From positions 744,001 through 808,000 of the forward strand of contig NZ_CP162010.1 in the NCBI RefSeq assembly GCF_041734645.1: a stretch of 64,000 nt of DNA, written 5' to 3'. This DNA comes from Rodentibacter sp901420285. GTDB taxonomy: Bacteria > Pseudomonadota > Gammaproteobacteria > Enterobacterales > Pasteurellaceae. Below, piece by piece: positions 62,444-64,000 of this stretch (its first letter is position 1; every line of letters begins with the position of its first letter). The position numbers were made by a program, and so were the translations under genes. The notes below the pieces were generated by a model. It was not told where the DNA came from, did not search any database, and saw only the letters and a list, made by a program, of their open reading frames with translations.

Positions 62444-63063
62444 TAAAATTCCCATTCGTCTACGCGAATTTTTAAGGTTTGAGAGGTATTTTGATTTTTC
62501 AGTAAAATATTTTCCGGCATAGCATTTTGCGCGTGATAACTTAAATAATCCGCTGTCCAGACGGAGCCGTCGAGCGGATAACTAAAAGCACCGAGAAAAT
62601 GATTTTGGCCCACTTGGTAATCCGAATGCGGTGCTGGTTGGCCTTTCAACCAATAGGCCAAATGTTCCAGCGGTATATCCATGCCAATCATTTTTTGCAG
62701 CAATAATTTGGCATTACTCGCAGATTGTTGGTTGCCGTCGTGATCGGATACGGTCATGCCGTTTTGGTGCATTTCAATTAATAAACTGGATTTGCTAATT
62801 AAAGAATAAAGTTTCAATCTGTAAGAGCGTGGGTTTTGATACTGCCATTCAAAGCGACTGGAAAAACGTTCTTGCGGACTGATGTAGCCGATTTGCCCTT
62901 TGGCATGATAAGCGCGGATTTTTTCTATTTTTTGCAGATGTTGAAGCCAAGTTGTATCGCTTTTATCAAGATATTGCACATCGTTAGGACGTTCGAGGTC
63001 TGATGTACAGGCACCAAGTATTGCTGTGGCGAAAAGTGCGGTGAAAAATTTTAACTGTTTCAT
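62443..63063 (-). CDS. lolB: Outer-membrane lipoprotein receptor LolB
   Basis: A 206-residue lipoprotein that receives lipoproteins from LolA at the outer membrane. The lipobox is ILGAC at about position 19, and ERFSSRFEWQYQNPRSYRL and HLAYWLKGQPAPHSDY fit the family. It overlaps ispE by one base, the usual lolB-ispE-prs arrangement. A canonical uptake signal lies at 63034-63042. Confidence 0.94.
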   Translation of the reverse strand: MKQLKFFTALFATAILGACTSDLERPNDVQYLDKSDTTWLQHLQKIEKIRAYHAKGQIGYISPQERFSSRFEWQYQNPRSYRLKLYSLISKSSLLIEMHQNGMTVSDHDGNQQSASNAKLLLQKMIGMDIPLEHLAYWLKGQPAPHSDYQVGQNHFLGAFSYPLDGSVWTADYLSYHAQNAMPENILLKNQNTSQTLKIRVDEWEF

Positions 63064-63128
63064 GATAATGCTTCGACCAAAAAATTGCGCGTATTGTAAG
63101 GAGTTAAATTTATCGAGTAAAGCTTGTT

Positions 63129-64000
63129 CTAACAGGCTTGATATGTATTCTTGGCATCACTTATCGCTTTGCTTCGGCGACGGGTTAATTCGTTGTGAAT
63201 GCCTTCTTTTTCAAATCCATCGGCGATCACTTGTTGTACATCCGTTTGATTTGCGACGTTAAGCAGGACGTTAATGTAATCAATTTGTGGATATTCTTGA
63301 TACTCAAAGCCAGTTCTACCGCGTGTGTCTGCAAGGCAAACGAGTAAAAATTCTTGGAAGCGTTGCGGTTTTCGCCATACATCAAAACGGTTAAATAATT
63401 TTATTATGGTTTCTGCACGAAGTTCAAAGGCTTTGTGAATATGCGAGTGATATTCGCAAGCCAATTCCGCCAACGCCTGATAATAATTTGGCACACGGAA
63501 CCGCTTGCAAAGTTCGCGTGTTGGTTTAATGCCCGCTTGTTCGTGCCCGTAATGATGCGGCAAAATCTCTTTCGGTGTGAGTGCTTTACCGAGGTCATGA
63601 CAAATCGCCGCAAAACGCACTGCGCCTTTGTTTATTTCCGGCTTGTCTTGCGTGAGTTTTACCGCTTGCTGCAGCACCAACATGGTATGTATAAAGCTAT
63701 CGATTTCGGGATGATGTTGCGGCGGATTTGGCACGCCATAAAGCGCATTTAATTCAGGAAAAAGCACCTTTAATGCGCCAATTTGGCGAAGCATTTCAAA
63801 GTAAATTTCAGGATTTTTTTCGTTAAGCGCTTTTTCTGTTTCCAACCAAACGCGCTCGGCGGTTAAATGCGAAAGCTCGCCGCTTTCGGTAAGCGTTTTC
63901 ATCAGCGCTAAGGTTTCCGGCGCAATGGTAAAACCTAAGTGATGAAAACGTGCGGCAAAACGGGCGACGCGCAACACGCGTAGCGGATCTTCGGCAAATG
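63129..64000 (-). CDS. cca: CCA-adding enzyme Cca (5' end outside window)
   Basis: C-terminal part of the multifunctional CCA tRNA nucleotidyltransferase. The frame is open to the window edge, starting FAEDPLRVLRVARFAARF, which matches the end of the nucleotidyltransferase domain, so the start lies beyond 64000. The HD domain is present (HTMLVLQQAVKL, FAAICHDLGKALTP). The C-terminus ends after a helical tail. The family is about 410 residues and about 290 are seen here. Confidence 0.94.
   Translation of the reverse strand, partial: FAEDPLRVLRVARFAARFHHLGFTIAPETLALMKTLTESGELSHLTAERVWLETEKALNEKNPEIYFEMLRQIGALKVLFPELNALYGVPNPPQHHPEIDSFIHTMLVLQQAVKLTQDKPEINKGAVRFAAICHDLGKALTPKEILPHHYGHEQAGIKPTRELCKRFRVPNYYQALAELACEYHSHIHKAFELRAETIIKLFNRFDVWRKPQRFQEFLLVCLADTRGRTGFEYQEYPQIDYINVLLNVANQTDVQQVIADGFEKEGIHNELTRRRSKAISDAKNTYQAC

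Overview
The window is a piece of a Pasteurellaceae chromosome, most likely Aggregatibacter or a close Haemophilus relative. This rests on about 14 exact copies of the Haemophilus-type DNA uptake signal (AAGTGCGGT or its complement), the gene order dksA-comEC-msbA-lpxK-ycaR-kdsB, the fused glutathione synthetase GshF, and the mgl-galS-galTKM arrangement. No single marker here fixes the species.

Layout. 1-11.3 kb: a hydrogenase-4 (hyf) type [NiFe] hydrogenase operon, hyfA (cut by the window edge) through hyfI, then hycH/hyfJ and the maturation protease hycI. 11.4-18.9 kb: a divergent surface-glycan locus (ElyC-like protein, pyruvyltransferase and flippase on the minus strand; GT25, polymerase/ligase-like protein and two GT2 enzymes on the plus strand). 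19-26.5 kb: uvrC, gshF, a DUF1919 gene and maeB. 26.6-35.4 kb: galactose uptake (mglBAC), its regulator galS and the Leloir enzymes galTKM, with matching operators at both promoters. 35.7-43.1 kb: tRNA-Leu(CAG), corC, lnt, the mlaFEDCB lipid-asymmetry operon, ibaG and murA. 43.2-51.4 kb: dksA, the competence channel gene comEC behind a Sxy/CRP-S type site, and the envelope genes msbA, lpxK, ycaR, kdsB, mltB. 51.5-60.4 kb: a lipoprotein, then a P19/FTR1 ferrous-iron uptake operon with its ABC, thioredoxin-like and cytochrome c partners. 60.5-64 kb: prs, ispE, lolB and cca (cut by the window edge).

The most unusual signal is a short dispersed sequence, core AATGCGGTGC, usually TTCAATGCGGTGCT followed by ATTTT. 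I count 33 exact 10-base cores on the two strands, where roughly 0.1 would be expected by chance in 64 kb. It lies inside conserved genes in several reading frames, forms inverted pairs between genes, makes a tandem array of 24-base units at 23.3 kb, and is inserted in frame in the lipoprotein MltB. It resembles the canonical uptake signal and behaves like one, but it is a different word and here outnumbers it. It is absent from the hyf operon, which carries only canonical copies. I propose a second or shifted uptake-sequence dialect.

Other unexplained structures are two long MITE-like dyads (between galT and galK, and upstream of the DUF2318 gene), a run of four hairpins inside the iron operon, an IS3-family remnant, and a transposon-end-like palindrome nested in an uptake-signal terminator after murA.
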